Assembly: GCA_018970205.1 (NCBI GenBank)
Contig: JAGWWW010000013.1
Coordinates: 1-40,953 of the forward strand
Direction of reading: 5' to 3'
From: Actinomycetales bacterium
GTDB taxonomy: Bacteria > Actinomycetota > Actinomycetes > S36-B12 > UBA5976
Length of the DNA stretch: 40,953 bases
The translations under genes were made by a program, and so were the position numbers. Shown here piece after piece: positions 1-9,152 of the stretch. The first letter of the stretch is position 1. Each line of letters starts with the position of its first letter. Below the pieces are notes generated by a model, which saw only the letters and a program-made list of their open reading frames with translations, searched no databases and had not been told where the DNA came from.

Positions 1-187
1 GCCCGCGCATCGCGGCGTGGACCACGTCGCGCGTGCGGTTGTCTTCCGCGATGCTGGCGTAGCGGTCCGCTTCGAGCACTTGCAACTGCACGAAGCGACC
101 GGCCAGTGTGGCCATGAGGCTGAGCACCAGAGCGCCGAAGACCACCAGGCGCGTCGATGACAGACCGGTGACACCGCGGCGGTTCAT
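1..187 (-). CDS. mrdA: Penicillin-binding protein 2 (MrdA/PBP2), N-terminal 62 residues only
   Basis: This is the amino end of a class B penicillin-binding protein, a transpeptidase that cross-links peptidoglycan during cell elongation. The rest of the gene lies beyond the left edge. Visible are a short basic cytoplasmic tail (MNRRG), one hydrophobic anchor at about residues 13-30 (LVVFGALVLSLMATLAG), and the conserved segment after it with RFVQLQV, DRY and the AEDNR-R motif of the PBP dimerisation region. The catalytic serine domain is not in the window. The ATG start at 187 lies 13 bases after the mreD stop, so it is probably cotranscribed with mreB-mreC-mreD, as in Streptomyces (ndk-mreB-mreC-mreD-pbp2). 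Family assignment rests on the N-terminal pattern plus this context. Confidence 0.85.
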   Translation of the reverse strand, partial: MNRRGVTGLSSTRLVVFGALVLSLMATLAGRFVQLQVLEADRYASIAEDNRTRDVVHAAMRG

Positions 188-200
188 GCCGGCCGCCCGT

Positions 201-740
201 TCATGTGCGCCGCCCCGGGGCGCTGATTCCGCTCCATGCGCTCACCCGGCGGCGGGTGAGCGATTCCACGACCGGTGAGATGAGCGGGGCCGCGAGTGCG
301 GCGACGACGCAGTCGCGCGCCAGCGCGCGGCCGACTACAGCCGGCGGGACATGCCCGACGAGGACCGTGCTCGCCCATGACCGTGCGAGTGACAGCCCAG
401 CTATGGCAGCGACGAGCACCCCCAGGGTGGCCGCCAGCCCCGCCGTGTCGGTTGCTGTCAGGCGGGTCCAGCCGTACATCCCCGCGGCCGCGAGGACCCC
501 GAGCAGCGCGTTCATCCCGAGCGGCCCGGTGGCGGGGGGCATGAGGTCGACTGCGAGACCGGCTGCACCGCCGATGACGACCGCGACGGTGAGTTCAACG
601 CGTTGTGCGAGGGCGAGAACGGTGAGGAACACCGGCACGGCCGTGTGCATGCGTAGGCCTGTGTTGGGCAGGAACGCCGACTGGAACACGGCAGCGGTGC
701 CGAGCAGGAGGACGATGACCAGCCACCGGAGTTGGTTCAC
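201..740 (-). CDS. mreD: Rod shape-determining protein MreD
   Basis: A 179-residue hydrophobic protein with about five predicted membrane segments and a short basic C-terminal tail. This is typical of MreD, the membrane component of the elongasome that bridges MreC and PBP2/RodA. An early aromatic/hydrophobic helix (residues 5-20), the Q-S-A-F-L-P turn, and the glycine-rich DLMPPATGPLG stretch around residue 66 match the family pattern, in which an Asp-hydrophobic-Gly loop is common. MreD sequences diverge strongly, so position between mreC and mrdA supplies much of the confidence. Translation starts at a GTG (738-740) that overlaps the mreC stop by four bases (GTGA), indicating translational coupling. 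Confidence 0.88.
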   Translation of the reverse strand: MNQLRWLVIVLLLGTAAVFQSAFLPNTGLRMHTAVPVFLTVLALAQRVELTVAVVIGGAAGLAVDLMPPATGPLGMNALLGVLAAAGMYGWTRLTATDTAGLAATLGVLVAAIAGLSLARSWASTVLVGHVPPAVVGRALARDCVVAALAAPLISPVVESLTRRRVSAWSGISAPGRRT

Positions 741-1690
741 GGCGACCGCCTCCCGCGTGGCGAGGGGTTGGCGGCTGAGCCGCTTGACGTCGATGCTGTG
801 GCCGACGGCTGCGCTGTCACCGTGACGGTGACGGTCGGAGTGGGCCGCGGCGTGGGGATGAGCGCGTCCCGCGGGTCTATTGCCGGCGGCGTCACGACGA
901 CCGCGACGATGTCGAGTGCGCCGAGATCAGCGAAGGGCCGAACGCGCCCGCGCGGCAGTTCCCCGGCGACGCCGGTGACCGCTGTGACCCGTCCGACCGG
1001 GACGCCCGGGACGTAAGGACGTCCCTGTAGCGAGCCGCGGGTAACGAGGATTTCGCCTGTGCGGAGCAGGCCGTTCGCGAGCATCTGAACTGACATGTCA
1101 GCACCTGCTGCGACGCCGGATGTCATGCCGATGCGCCCGGTGCGCGCGACCCGGACGCCCACGTGGGCCTCGGGGTCGGTGATGAGGCGGACCGAACTGC
1201 TGTGGGCGGTCACGGTCTCGGTTGAGCCGACCAACCCGCGGCCGGTCACCACGGTCATGCCGGGGCGCACCCCGTCGGCGGTGCCGACATCGAGGGATAC
1301 GGCAGCGGCTGCGTCCTGTCCGCTCGGCCAGGCGGTGACATGGGCGGCGACCATGCGGTAGCCGCCTTTGCCTGCGAGGTCGAGCATCGACATGATGGTG
1401 CTCAGGCGGCGTCGGACGTCCGCAGACTGGTCGACGGCGGCTCGGAGCTTGTCGTTCTGGTGTGCGAGGTCTCGATTCCGCTCACGAAGTGTGGCGAGAT
1501 CCGAGATGGATGTGAAGATCGCACGGAAGGGGCGAGACACCGCTTTGGCAGCGGCTTGGAAGGGGCTTGCGACGGTGTTCGCGGCTTGGCGCAGCGGCCC
1601 GCCGCCGCCACGGCCGTCGGCGATGATCAGCGTGAGCGTCGTGACGACCGCGAGCAGCAGAATCCAGCGGTGGCGTCGCTGCGGCCTCAC
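737..1690 (-). CDS. mreC: Rod shape-determining protein MreC
   Basis: A 317-residue elongasome scaffold. It has one N-terminal membrane anchor at about residues 9-24, a coiled coil at about 64-100 (LRERNRDLAHQNDKLR and following), and a periplasmic beta domain at about 110-275 with the MreC pattern DVGTADGVRPGMTVVT and GLVG. MreC binds PBP2 and organises the wall-elongation complex outside the membrane. The C-terminus is a Pro/Thr/Ser-rich low-complexity tail (about 280-317) with a TVTVTV run, probably disordered. The start is a GTG at 1690 with a GGAAG-type ribosome site just upstream, 20 bases after the mreB stop. It is cotranscribed with mreB and overlaps mreD by four bases. Confidence 0.95.
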   Translation of the reverse strand: MRPQRRHRWILLLAVVTTLTLIIADGRGGGGPLRQAANTVASPFQAAAKAVSRPFRAIFTSISDLATLRERNRDLAHQNDKLRAAVDQSADVRRRLSTIMSMLDLAGKGGYRMVAAHVTAWPSGQDAAAAVSLDVGTADGVRPGMTVVTGRGLVGSTETVTAHSSSVRLITDPEAHVGVRVARTGRIGMTSGVAAGADMSVQMLANGLLRTGEILVTRGSLQGRPYVPGVPVGRVTAVTGVAGELPRGRVRPFADLGALDIVAVVVTPPAIDPRDALIPTPRPTPTVTVTVTAQPSATASTSSGSAANPSPRGRRSP

Positions 1691-1710
1691 GTGTCGCGCC
1701 TGACTTCCGG

Positions 1711-2742
1711 TCAGCGGTGCGCTTCAGGCACCAGCACCTGCTGCAGCACGTCGAATTCGTCGACACAGCGGCCGGCACCCTTGACGACGCAGTCCAGCGG
1801 GTCCTCGGCGATGACGATGGGCATACCGGTCTCGTGGCGCAGGCGCTCATCGAGCCCACGGAGAAGCGCGCCGCCGCCGGTGAGCACGATGCCGCGGTCC
1901 ATGATGTCACCGCTGAGCTCGGGCGGAGTCAGGTCCAAGCACTCCTTGACGGCGTTGACGATCTTGTTCACCGGCTCGTCGATGGCGCGGCGCACTTCCT
2001 CGCTCACGAGGGGCACGGTGCGCGGCAGACCGGTGATGAGGTCGCGGCCGCGGACGTCCATGGTCGGCTCCTCGCGCATGGGGAAGGCAGAGCCGATGCG
2101 GATCTTGACGTCCTCGGCGCTGCGCTCGCCGAGCAGGAGCGAGTACTCGCGCTTGACCCAGTCGATGATGGACTTGTCGAGTTCATCGCCGCCGGTGCGG
2201 ATGCTCGTGGCGGTGACGATGCCGCCGAGTGAGATGACGGCGATCTCGGTTGTGCCGCCGCCGATGTCTACGACCATGTTCCCCGTCGGCTCGTGCACTG
2301 GCAGCATCGCTCCGATCGCGGCAGCCATCGGCTCCTCGATGATGAAGACCTTGCGGGCGCCGGCTTCTTTGCCGGCATCGACGACCGCGCGGCGCTCGAC
2401 GCCGGTGATGCCCGATGGCACGCAGATGACGAGGCGCGGCTGGGAGAAGAACCGGCTGCGGTGGACCTTGCGGATGAAGTAGCGCAGCATGCGAGCGGTG
2501 GTGTCGAAGTCGGCGATGACGCCGTCCTTCAACGGGCGCACGGCAACGATGCTGCCGGGTGTGCGGCCGATCATGTCCTTGGCCTCGGAGCCGACGGCCA
2601 TGATGCCGCCGGTGGCCTGGTTGATGGCGACGACAGACGGCTCGTTCAGGACGATGCCGCGGCCGCGAACGTAGACGAGCGTGTTCGCCGTGCCGAGGTC
2701 CATCGCCATGTCTCGGCCGATGAGCGAGGTCGCTGCAACCAT
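1711..2742 (-). CDS. mreB: Cell-shape actin homologue MreB
   Basis: A 343-residue bacterial actin that polymerises under the membrane and positions wall synthesis. Actin-fold motifs are clear: phosphate-1 DLGTANT (residues 15-21), the EEP segment (136-138), phosphate-2 DIGGGTTE (159-166) and the adenosine loop near [12 protein letters not shown] in the last quarter. The length matches the family. The ATG at 2742 was chosen because an AGGA ribosome site lies five bases upstream and the family starts here; an in-frame extension to 2841 is non-conserved, proline-rich sequence. It is the first gene of the mreB-mreC-mreD-mrdA run. Presence of MreB argues against a mycobacterial or corynebacterial host, which lack it. 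Confidence 0.97.
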   Translation of the reverse strand: MVAATSLIGRDMAMDLGTANTLVYVRGRGIVLNEPSVVAINQATGGIMAVGSEAKDMIGRTPGSIVAVRPLKDGVIADFDTTARMLRYFIRKVHRSRFFSQPRLVICVPSGITGVERRAVVDAGKEAGARKVFIIEEPMAAAIGAMLPVHEPTGNMVVDIGGGTTEIAVISLGGIVTATSIRTGGDELDKSIIDWVKREYSLLLGERSAEDVKIRIGSAFPMREEPTMDVRGRDLITGLPRTVPLVSEEVRRAIDEPVNKIVNAVKECLDLTPPELSGDIMDRGIVLTGGGALLRGLDERLRHETGMPIVIAEDPLDCVVKGAGRCVDEFDVLQQVLVPEAHR

Positions 2743-2862
2743 GTGTGTCCTGAACTTCCCTACTTCCCCGCGTGGGGTCCCCGGGGGAGATGATGCGCTT
2801 CCCGCAATGCGATTGCCGAGCCGCGCCGCCTTACGGCCCAACGGGGCCGCTCAGGAATCCTA
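2743..2862 (-). promoter_or_regulatory. Probable mreB promoter and structured 5' leader
   Basis: A TAGGAT box at 2857-2862 (read on the minus strand) fits the actinobacterial -10 pattern TANNNT. The leader of about 105 bases would contain a perfect six-pair hairpin (2834-2849, loop CGTT) and GC-rich CCCC/GGGG inverted repeats close to the ribosome site. The hairpin could instead end ndk transcription. Both are inferred from sequence alone. Confidence 0.4.
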
Positions 2863-2886
2863 ATGCGCGGGACGACGCCCGCGGAG

Positions 2887-3297
2887 TCAGAGGTTCGGGA
2901 AGAACAGAGCAATCTCGCGGGCCGCGGACTCCGGGGAGTCTGAGCCGTGCGCGACGTTGTTGTCCATGATTGCGGCGAAGTCGCCGCGGATGGTGCCCGG
3001 GGCGGCGTTGACCGGGTTGGTGGCACCCATCATGGTGCGCCAGGCGGCGATGACCTCCGGGCCCTCGACCACGGCCGCGACCAGCGGCGCCGAGGTGATG
3101 AACTCGACCAGACCCGCGAAGAAGGGCTTGCCCTCGTGCTCCCCGTAGTGGGCCTTGGCGGTTGCCTCGTCCAGGGTGCGCATCTCCAGAGCTACGACCT
3201 TCCACCCGCGGCGCTCGATGCGGGCCAAGACCTCCCCCACCAGTCCGCGGGCGACGCCGTCGGGCTTGACGAGGACAAGGGTGCGCTGGGTACTCAC
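2887..3297 (-). CDS. ndk: Nucleoside diphosphate kinase
   Basis: A 136-residue cytoplasmic enzyme that transfers the gamma phosphate of ATP to nucleoside diphosphates through a phosphohistidine. The N-terminal [10 protein letters not shown], the central RTMMGATNP and the catalytic NVAHGSDS segment (active His at about residue 115) are all intact, and the length equals the family norm. The start is a GTG at 3297 with AGGAG six bases upstream; the open frame further upstream is antisense-like filler. It lies downstream of folC and the DUF4233 gene, the usual actinobacterial order. Confidence 0.97.
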   Translation of the reverse strand: MSTQRTLVLVKPDGVARGLVGEVLARIERRGWKVVALEMRTLDEATAKAHYGEHEGKPFFAGLVEFITSAPLVAAVVEGPEVIAAWRTMMGATNPVNAAPGTIRGDFAAIMDNNVAHGSDSPESAAREIALFFPNL

Positions 3298-3365
3298 TGG
3301 GTGCTCCTGGGGTTCGGCCCGGGCTCGGGCTCCGGCCGCCGGGGGGATGCCGGCGGGGCTGCATG

Positions 3366-3707
3366 CTAGCCAGCGTCGGGGGAGGCGACGCGGGCCGCAT
3401 CCGCAGCCGCGACCTTGGCGGACAGGCGCAGGGCTCCCCACCACAGAGCGGTGAAGACCGCGGCGAGCACGAGCAACCAGGGCACGAGGACGCCCAGGGC
3501 GGCGGTTGCAGCCTGGGCGAGCCAGCCGAGGACCTTGCCCGCGGGTTTGGTCACTACCCCGACAGCAGCGATGCACAGCAGGGCCGCACCCGCGAAGTAG
3601 ACCCAGGCCCGGCCGGCGCTGACGCCGTTGACAGACGTTGCCACCGGCAGCGCCAGCAGCAGCACAACTGCCTGCAAGGTGAGCATCGTTGATCCGAGGA
3701 CGCGCAT
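3366..3707 (-). CDS. DUF4233 family small membrane protein
   Basis: A 113-residue protein with four hydrophobic segments (about 6-24, 32-51, 60-75 and 76-94) and an Ala/Asp-rich tail, matching the actinobacterial DUF4233 family in length, topology and location. In Actinomycetota this gene usually sits between folC and ndk, as here. Its function is unknown. The ATG at 3707 begins one base after the folC stop codon (3709-3711), so it is translationally coupled to folC. The assignment relies mainly on context and hydrophobic pattern. Confidence 0.8.
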   Translation of the reverse strand: MRVLGSTMLTLQAVVLLLALPVATSVNGVSAGRAWVYFAGAALLCIAAVGVVTKPAGKVLGWLAQAATAALGVLVPWLLVLAAVFTALWWGALRLSAKVAAADAARVASPDAG

Positions 3708-3708
3708 A

Positions 3709-5082
3709 TCAGACCTTCCGCGCCCCGAGCAGCGCTCGGGCTTGGCCGGCGGTGACGACGGAGCCGGTGACGACCACGCCCACTCCCCCGCCGAGCCGCT
3801 CCCGCGCGGCGTCCGCTCGGGACACTGCCTCGGTGATGGCCGAGGCAAGGTCGGGCATCACACTGATTCGCTCGGGCTCGATGTGCGCGGCGGCTTGGGC
3901 TGCGAGATCTGCCGGGTCTTGGGCACGCGCCGACTCGTTGCGGGTGACGATGAACTCATCGACCACCGGTGCCCAGTGGGCGAACATCCCGTCGGCGTCC
4001 TTGTCGCCGAGAACAGCGACGACGCCGACAAGGTGGCCGAACGAGAACGCCTCCTGCAGCCCGGCCGCCAGCGAGGCCGCCCCGGCGGGGTTGTGGGCGG
4101 CGTCGACGATGACCGTGGGGTCTCGGCGGACGACCTCGAGCCGACCCGGTGAGGTGACCTGCGCGAAGCCCTCGCGGACCGCATCGACATCCAGCGGGCC
4201 GCGCTGCTGCTCGACGGCGCCGCCGAGGAACGCCTCCACTGCGGCAAGCGCCGCGGCAGCGTTCTGTGCCTGATGTGCTCCGACGAGGGGCAGGAACACC
4301 TCGTCATAGTCACCGAAGTGCCCGCGCAGGCTCAGTTGCTGCCCGCCGACGGCCGCGAGCCGTTCGACCACCGCGAACTCCAGGGACTCACGCAGCGGGG
4401 TGGCGCCTACCTCGGCGCAGCGCGCAAGCAGCACCCGGGCCGCCTCGGGCTGCTGGGCGGCGAGCACTGCGGCTGCTCCGGGTTTGATGATGCCCGCCTT
4501 GTTTGCGGCGATCTCCTCGAGGGTGTTGCCGAGGATGTGCATGTGATCGAAGTCGATCTGCGTGACCACCGCGACCTGCGCGTCGATGACGTTCGTCGCG
4601 TCGTGGGTGCCGCCGATGCCTACCTCGATGACCATCACGTCGACTGGCGCCTCCGCGAAGACCGCGTATGCAAGACAGGTCATCGTCTCGAAGAACGTCA
4701 GCCGCGGCCCGCCGCGCTGCTCACTGCGCTCATCGGCCAGGGCCAACAGCGGCGCGATGTCGTCGTAGGCGTCGACGAATCTCTCGATGGCGACGGGCTC
4801 ACCGTCGATCCGGATGCGCTCGGTGATGTCATGCAGGTGAGGGCTGGTGAACAGCCCGGTCCGCAGGCCGAAAGCGCGCAGCAGCGACTCGATCATGCGA
4901 GCGGTCGAGGTCTTGCCGTTGGTGCCGGCGACGTGGATGGCGGGGATGCTGCGCTGCGGCTCGCCCAAAAGGTCGAGCAGGTCGGTGACCCGCGCGAGCC
5001 CGGGGCCGATGCGGCTCTCCGGCCACCGTTCGAGCAGCTCGCGCTGCACCTGCGCGAAGCGCTCCCGCAATTCCTCCGACAT
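3709..5082 (-). CDS. folC: Folylpolyglutamate synthase / dihydrofolate synthase
   Basis: FolC adds glutamate to dihydropteroate and to folates, an ATP-dependent step of folate synthesis and retention. The 457-residue product has the Mur-ligase-like P-loop AGTNGKTST (about 52-60), the SPHLHDITERIRI segment that follows it in FolC, VIEVGIGGTHDATNV, and the C-terminal DAAHNPAG motif. The start was placed at the ATG of MSEELRERF (5082) because a TATGCT box lies exactly seven bases upstream, as for a leaderless message. An ATG four codons earlier (5094) lies inside that box. It heads a folC-DUF4233-ndk run and is divergent from valS. Confidence 0.95.
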   Translation of the reverse strand: MSEELRERFAQVQRELLERWPESRIGPGLARVTDLLDLLGEPQRSIPAIHVAGTNGKTSTARMIESLLRAFGLRTGLFTSPHLHDITERIRIDGEPVAIERFVDAYDDIAPLLALADERSEQRGGPRLTFFETMTCLAYAVFAEAPVDVMVIEVGIGGTHDATNVIDAQVAVVTQIDFDHMHILGNTLEEIAANKAGIIKPGAAAVLAAQQPEAARVLLARCAEVGATPLRESLEFAVVERLAAVGGQQLSLRGHFGDYDEVFLPLVGAHQAQNAAAALAAVEAFLGGAVEQQRGPLDVDAVREGFAQVTSPGRLEVVRRDPTVIVDAAHNPAGAASLAAGLQEAFSFGHLVGVVAVLGDKDADGMFAHWAPVVDEFIVTRNESARAQDPADLAAQAAAHIEPERISVMPDLASAITEAVSRADAARERLGGGVGVVVTGSVVTAGQARALLGARKV

Positions 5083-5095
5083 ATTCGCAAGCATA
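5083..5095 (-). promoter_or_regulatory. folC leaderless promoter (-10 box TATGCT)
   Basis: TATGCT on the minus strand (5090-5095) is followed by seven bases and then the ATG at 5082. Transcription would begin at or next to the start codon, leaving no leader. No Shine-Dalgarno sequence is visible. Confidence 0.6.
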
Positions 5096-5104
5096 GGCAG
5101 CGCC

Positions 5105-5118
5105 TACACTGCGCGCCC
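5105..5118 (+). promoter_or_regulatory. valS leaderless promoter (-10 box TACACT)
   Basis: TACACT at 5105-5110 lies eight bases before the valS ATG, with no ribosome site. It is only ten bases from the divergent folC box, so the polymerase footprints must overlap and each -35 region lies in or next to the other gene. Confidence 0.55.
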
Positions 5119-7695
5119 ATGGAAAGCAGCGCAGCAGCCGCGCGTCCGGCCACTCTGCCGGCGGCGCCAACCATCGACGGCATCGAGGATGTGTGGTCGG
5201 CGCGCTGGGAGCAGGAGCAGACGTACGCCTTCGACCGCGGCGCCGAGCGAGCGCAGGTCTATTCCATCGACACGCCGCCTCCGACCGCCTCCGGGTCGCT
5301 GCACGTCGGGCACGTCTTCTCCTACACGCACACCGACTGCGTCGCGCGGTTCCAGCGGATGCGAGGCAAGAAGGTCTTCTACCCCATGGGCTGGGACGAC
5401 AACGGCCTGCCGACCGAGCGCCGGGTGCAGAACTACTACGGCGTGCGCTGCGACCCCTCGCTGGCCTATGACCCGGATTTCACTCCCTCGGCTGAGCCCG
5501 GCAAGGAGCAGATCCCGGTCTCGCGGCAGAACTTCGTCGAACTGTGCGTGCGCCTGACGATCGAGGACGAGAAGGTCTTCGAGTCGCTCTTCCGCAGGCT
5601 TGGGCTGTCAGTGGACTGGTCGATGACGTATCAAACCATCGGCGACGACGCCCGTGCCGCGTCGCAACGGGCCTTCCTGCGCAACCTCGCACGCGGCCAG
5701 GCGTATCAACGGGAGGCGCCGACGTTGTGGGACGTGACGTTCCGCACCGCGGTGGCGCAGGCGGAGTTGGAGGACCGCGAGCGCCCAGGCGCGTATCACC
5801 GGATTCCGTTCACCCGGACCGCCGACGGCAGCCCCATCTTCATTGAGACGACGCGGCCGGAACTGATCCCCGCGGTGGTCGCGCTGGTGGCGCACCCGGA
5901 GGACCCGAAGTTCAAGCCGCTGTTCGGAACGACCGTGACCAGCCCGCTGTTCGGGGTGGAGGTGCCGATCGTCGCGCACCACCTCGCCGACCCCGAGAAG
6001 GGCTCGGGCATCGCGATGATCTGCACGTTCGGCGATGTCACCGACGTGACCTGGTGGCGTGAGTTCGACCTGCCCACGCGGCCGATCATCGGTTTCGACG
6101 GCCGGGTGATCGACCAGGACCCTCAGTGGATCGAGTCGGTCGACGGCAAACAGATGTATGCCTCGCTGGTCGGTGCGACCACGCACACCGCGCGCGAGCG
6201 GATCGTGGAGGCGCTGCGCGCGAACGGGCTGCTCGACGGCGAGCCGCGCGCGATCACTCACCATGTGAAATTTTTCGAGAAGGGCGACAAGCCGCTGGAG
6301 ATCGTCACCACGCGGCAGTGGTACATCGCGAACGGAGGCCGAGACGAGTCACTGCGTGAGGCGCTCATCGAGCGCGGTCGCGAGTTGGTGTGGCACCCCG
6401 AGCACATGCGCTCGCGGTACGAGAACTGGATTCAGGGTTTGGCCGGGGACTGGCTCATCTCGCGGCAGCGGTTCTTCGGCGTGCCGATCCCGGTCTGGTA
6501 CCGGCTCGACGACGCCGGCCAACCGGTGTGGGACGCGCCGCTGGTCCCGGACGAGGCCGACTTGCCGGTTGACCCCTCAAGCGACGCGCCTCGCGGATTC
6601 ACGCCGGAGCAGCGCGGCGTTGCCGGCGGGTTCATCGGCGACCCGGATGTGATGGACACGTGGGCCACGTCTTCGCTGACGCCGCAACTGGTCGGCGGCT
6701 GGGAGCGCGATTTGGACCTGTGGCAGCGCGTCTGGCCGATGGACCTGCGCCCGCAGGGCCACGACATCATCCGAACGTGGTTGTTCTCCACGGTCGTGCG
6801 CGCGCACCTGGAGTCGGATTGCCTGCCCTGGAAGCACGCCGCACTGAGCGGCTGGATTCTGGACCCGGACCGCAAGAAGATGAGCAAGTCCAAGGGCAAT
6901 GTCGTGACGCCGATGGACCTGCTGGAGGAACACGGCTCGGATGCGGTGCGCTACTGGGCGGCGTCGGGGCGGCCGGGCACGGACACCGCCTTCGACGTGG
7001 CGCAGATGAAGGTCGGCCGGCGCCTCGCGATGAAACTCCTGAACGCGAGCAAGTTCGCACTCGGGGTGTTCAAGGACTCCGTGATCGAGGTCGACGCGGC
7101 TGCGGTCACGCAACCGCTGGACCGGTCGCTGTGCGCGCAGTTGGCCGCGCTCATCGATGGCGCTACTGCGGCGTTCGAGGGGTACGACTACGCCCGCGCT
7201 CTTGAGTTGACGGAGCGCCTGTTCTGGTCGTTCTGCGACGACTACATCGAGTTGGTCAAGGACCGGGCGTACAACGACCCTGGCCCAGCGGGTGACTCTG
7301 CGCGCGCGACGCTCGCGCATGCGCTGTGGGTGTTCCTGCGGCTGTTCGCGCCGTTCATGCCCTTCGTGACCGAGGAAGTGTGGTCGTGGTGGCGGCAGGG
7401 CTCGGTGCATCACCAGCCGTGGCCCACTGCTGGTGATGTCGCCGGTGCGGCCGGCGATACCGAACTCATGGACAAGGTGTCGCCGGTGCTCGGGCTGGTC
7501 CGGCGCGCGAAGACCGAGGCGAAGGTCAGTCAGCGGGCGGCTGTGCTTGAGGCGCGCGTGAGCGCGCCCGCGGGATTGCTCGACGACATCCGCAGCGCGG
7601 CTCGCGATATCGCCGCTGCTGGAGTGGTCCAGTCGTTCACATGGAACGAGTCCGCCGACTTCGGCGTCGAGGTAAGGCTCGCGCCAGCGGAGTGA
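5119..7695 (+). CDS. valS: Valyl-tRNA synthetase, archaeal-type
   Basis: An 858-residue class I synthetase that charges tRNA-Val. It has HVGH (62-65), the GWDDNGLPTE segment (91-100), an editing domain in the first third, and KMSKS (587-591). Common bacterial ValRS carries GTDHAGIATQ where this one has GWDDNGLPTE, and it ends in a long coiled-coil arm that is not obvious here. This protein therefore belongs to the archaeal/Rickettsia-like branch that also occurs in some Actinomycetota such as Propionibacteriaceae (family knowledge). The ATG at 5119 is chosen from the leaderless box; the frame stays open far upstream, antisense to folC, but that part is not protein-like. It occupies the usual valS locus between folC and clpX but is inverted. 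Confidence 0.96.
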   Translation: MESSAAAARPATLPAAPTIDGIEDVWSARWEQEQTYAFDRGAERAQVYSIDTPPPTASGSLHVGHVFSYTHTDCVARFQRMRGKKVFYPMGWDDNGLPTERRVQNYYGVRCDPSLAYDPDFTPSAEPGKEQIPVSRQNFVELCVRLTIEDEKVFESLFRRLGLSVDWSMTYQTIGDDARAASQRAFLRNLARGQAYQREAPTLWDVTFRTAVAQAELEDRERPGAYHRIPFTRTADGSPIFIETTRPELIPAVVALVAHPEDPKFKPLFGTTVTSPLFGVEVPIVAHHLADPEKGSGIAMICTFGDVTDVTWWREFDLPTRPIIGFDGRVIDQDPQWIESVDGKQMYASLVGATTHTARERIVEALRANGLLDGEPRAITHHVKFFEKGDKPLEIVTTRQWYIANGGRDESLREALIERGRELVWHPEHMRSRYENWIQGLAGDWLISRQRFFGVPIPVWYRLDDAGQPVWDAPLVPDEADLPVDPSSDAPRGFTPEQRGVAGGFIGDPDVMDTWATSSLTPQLVGGWERDLDLWQRVWPMDLRPQGHDIIRTWLFSTVVRAHLESDCLPWKHAALSGWILDPDRKKMSKSKGNVVTPMDLLEEHGSDAVRYWAASGRPGTDTAFDVAQMKVGRRLAMKLLNASKFALGVFKDSVIEVDAAAVTQPLDRSLCAQLAALIDGATAAFEGYDYARALELTERLFWSFCDDYIELVKDRAYNDPGPAGDSARATLAHALWVFLRLFAPFMPFVTEEVWSWWRQGSVHHQPWPTAGDVAGAAGDTELMDKVSPVLGLVRRAKTEAKVSQRAAVLEARVSAPAGLLDDIRSAARDIAAAGVVQSFTWNESADFGVEVRLAPAE

Positions 7696-7785
7696 GGCTA
7701 GGCCGACCACGCGGGCATCGAATGTGAAGGGGCGCCTTGATGCAGGTCTACTCCGGAGCGGCCTTCCACGGGCCTGACGGCGTGG

Positions 7786-9069
7786 TCAGGAAGCCGTGCG
7801 GGTGGTGCGGCGGGTGCGGGTTGGCGCGGCGACCGAAACATCGTGCGGGAGCATCGTGGCGGCGGTCTTGGCGAGGACGACCTCGCCGTCGATGACCACC
7901 TTCGCGACATCGTCGCGATCCGGTACCTCGTACATGATGCCCATGAGCACCTCTTCGAGGATGGCTCGTAGGCCGCGGGCGCCGGTGCCGCGGGCGATGG
8001 CCTGGTCTGCAACGGCGTGCAGGGCGTCCTCAGTGAAGTGCAACTCGACGTGGTCGATCTCGAAGAGGCGCTGGTATTGACGGACCAGGGCGTTCTTCGG
8101 CTCGGTGAGCACCGTGACCAGGGCCTCGCGGTCGAGCGCGCCGACGCTGGTGAAGACCGGCAGCCGGCCGATGAACTCCGGGATCATCCCGTATTTGACG
8201 AGGTCTTCGGGCATCACCTGGGCGAGCAGCAGCGACTCGTCCTTCTCGCTGGCCTCGTCCAGGGAAGCCGTGAAGCCGAGGTTGGATGTCCCTACGCGCG
8301 CCGCGATGATCGAATCCAGCCCTGCGAAGGCGCCGCCGACGATGAACAGCACGTTGCTGGTGTCGATCTGGATGAACTCCTGGTGCGGGTGCTTGCGACC
8401 GCCCTGCGGCGGCACCGACGCGACTGTGCCCTCAAGGATCTTCAGCAGTGCCTGCTGCACGCCCTCGCCGGAGACGTCGCGGGTGATGGACGGGTTCTCG
8501 CTCTTGCGCGCGACTTTGTCGATCTCGTCAATGTAGATGATGCCCATCTCGGCGCGCTTGACGTCAAAGTCGGCGGCCTGGATGAGTTTGAGCAGGATGT
8601 TCTCGACGTCCTCGCCGACGTATCCCGCCTCGGTGAGCGCGGTGGCGTCGGCGATGGCGAACGGCACGTTGAGCATGCGCGCGAGGGTCTGCGCGAGCAG
8701 GGTCTTGCCGGAGCCGGTGGGACCGAGCATGAGGATGTTGCTCTTGGCGACCTCCACCTCGCCCTCGCGCTTACCCGCCCGCACCCGCTTGTAGTGGTTG
8801 TAGACGGCCACTGACAACGAGCGCTTGGCTTTGTCTTGGCCGACGACGTATTGGCTCAGGTACGCGAAGATCTCACTTGGCTTGGGCAACTCGGCGATGT
8901 CCGCCACAGCCTCTTGCCCGAGCTCCTCGGCGATGATCTCGTTGCACAGTGAAATGCAGTCGTCGCAGATGTAGACGCCGGGTCCGGCGATGAGTTTGCG
9001 TACCTGCTTCTGGCTCTTGCCGCAGAAGGAGCACTTGAGGAGGTCAGACGCGTCTGCGGTGCGAGCCAT
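7786..9069 (-). CDS. clpX: ATP-dependent Clp protease ATP-binding subunit ClpX
   Basis: A 427-residue AAA+ unfoldase that recognises tagged proteins and feeds them into ClpP. It has the N-terminal zinc-binding domain with C13, C16, C35 and C38, Walker A GPTGSGKT (116-123), pore loop GYVGEDVE (149-156), Walker B IIYIDEID (177-184), and a C-terminal domain with the GARGLR sensor-2 segment. It follows clpP1-clpP2 on the same strand but is separated from clpP2 by 143 bases containing a 14-pair hairpin, so it may have its own promoter. No convincing -10 box or Shine-Dalgarno was found before its ATG. The 90 bases between it and valS (7696-7785) hold no clear terminator. Confidence 0.98.
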   Translation of the reverse strand: MARTADASDLLKCSFCGKSQKQVRKLIAGPGVYICDDCISLCNEIIAEELGQEAVADIAELPKPSEIFAYLSQYVVGQDKAKRSLSVAVYNHYKRVRAGKREGEVEVAKSNILMLGPTGSGKTLLAQTLARMLNVPFAIADATALTEAGYVGEDVENILLKLIQAADFDVKRAEMGIIYIDEIDKVARKSENPSITRDVSGEGVQQALLKILEGTVASVPPQGGRKHPHQEFIQIDTSNVLFIVGGAFAGLDSIIAARVGTSNLGFTASLDEASEKDESLLLAQVMPEDLVKYGMIPEFIGRLPVFTSVGALDREALVTVLTEPKNALVRQYQRLFEIDHVELHFTEDALHAVADQAIARGTGARGLRAILEEVLMGIMYEVPDRDDVAKVVIDGEVVLAKTAATMLPHDVSVAAPTRTRRTTRTAS

Positions 9070-9152
9070 GGCGCGAAGGTACCCCGGAACCGCACATTCG
9101 TCCTAGAGGGACACCCTCATGGATTGCTACGGATGCGCGCGATTCTCTAACG

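Noticed and set aside
1340-2482. 380-codon open frame on the plus strand
   Set aside because: It is antisense to mreC/mreB, Ser/Arg-rich and low in protein-like character; a shadow frame of GC-rich DNA.
4273-5118. Open reading frame continuing 282 codons upstream of valS
   Set aside because: It is antisense to folC, has no family match, and the valS start at 5119 fits both the promoter and the family N-terminus.
7696-7785. Terminator between valS and clpX
   Set aside because: The only matching arms (GACCACGC with GCGTGGTC) are 67 bases apart and have no T-run.
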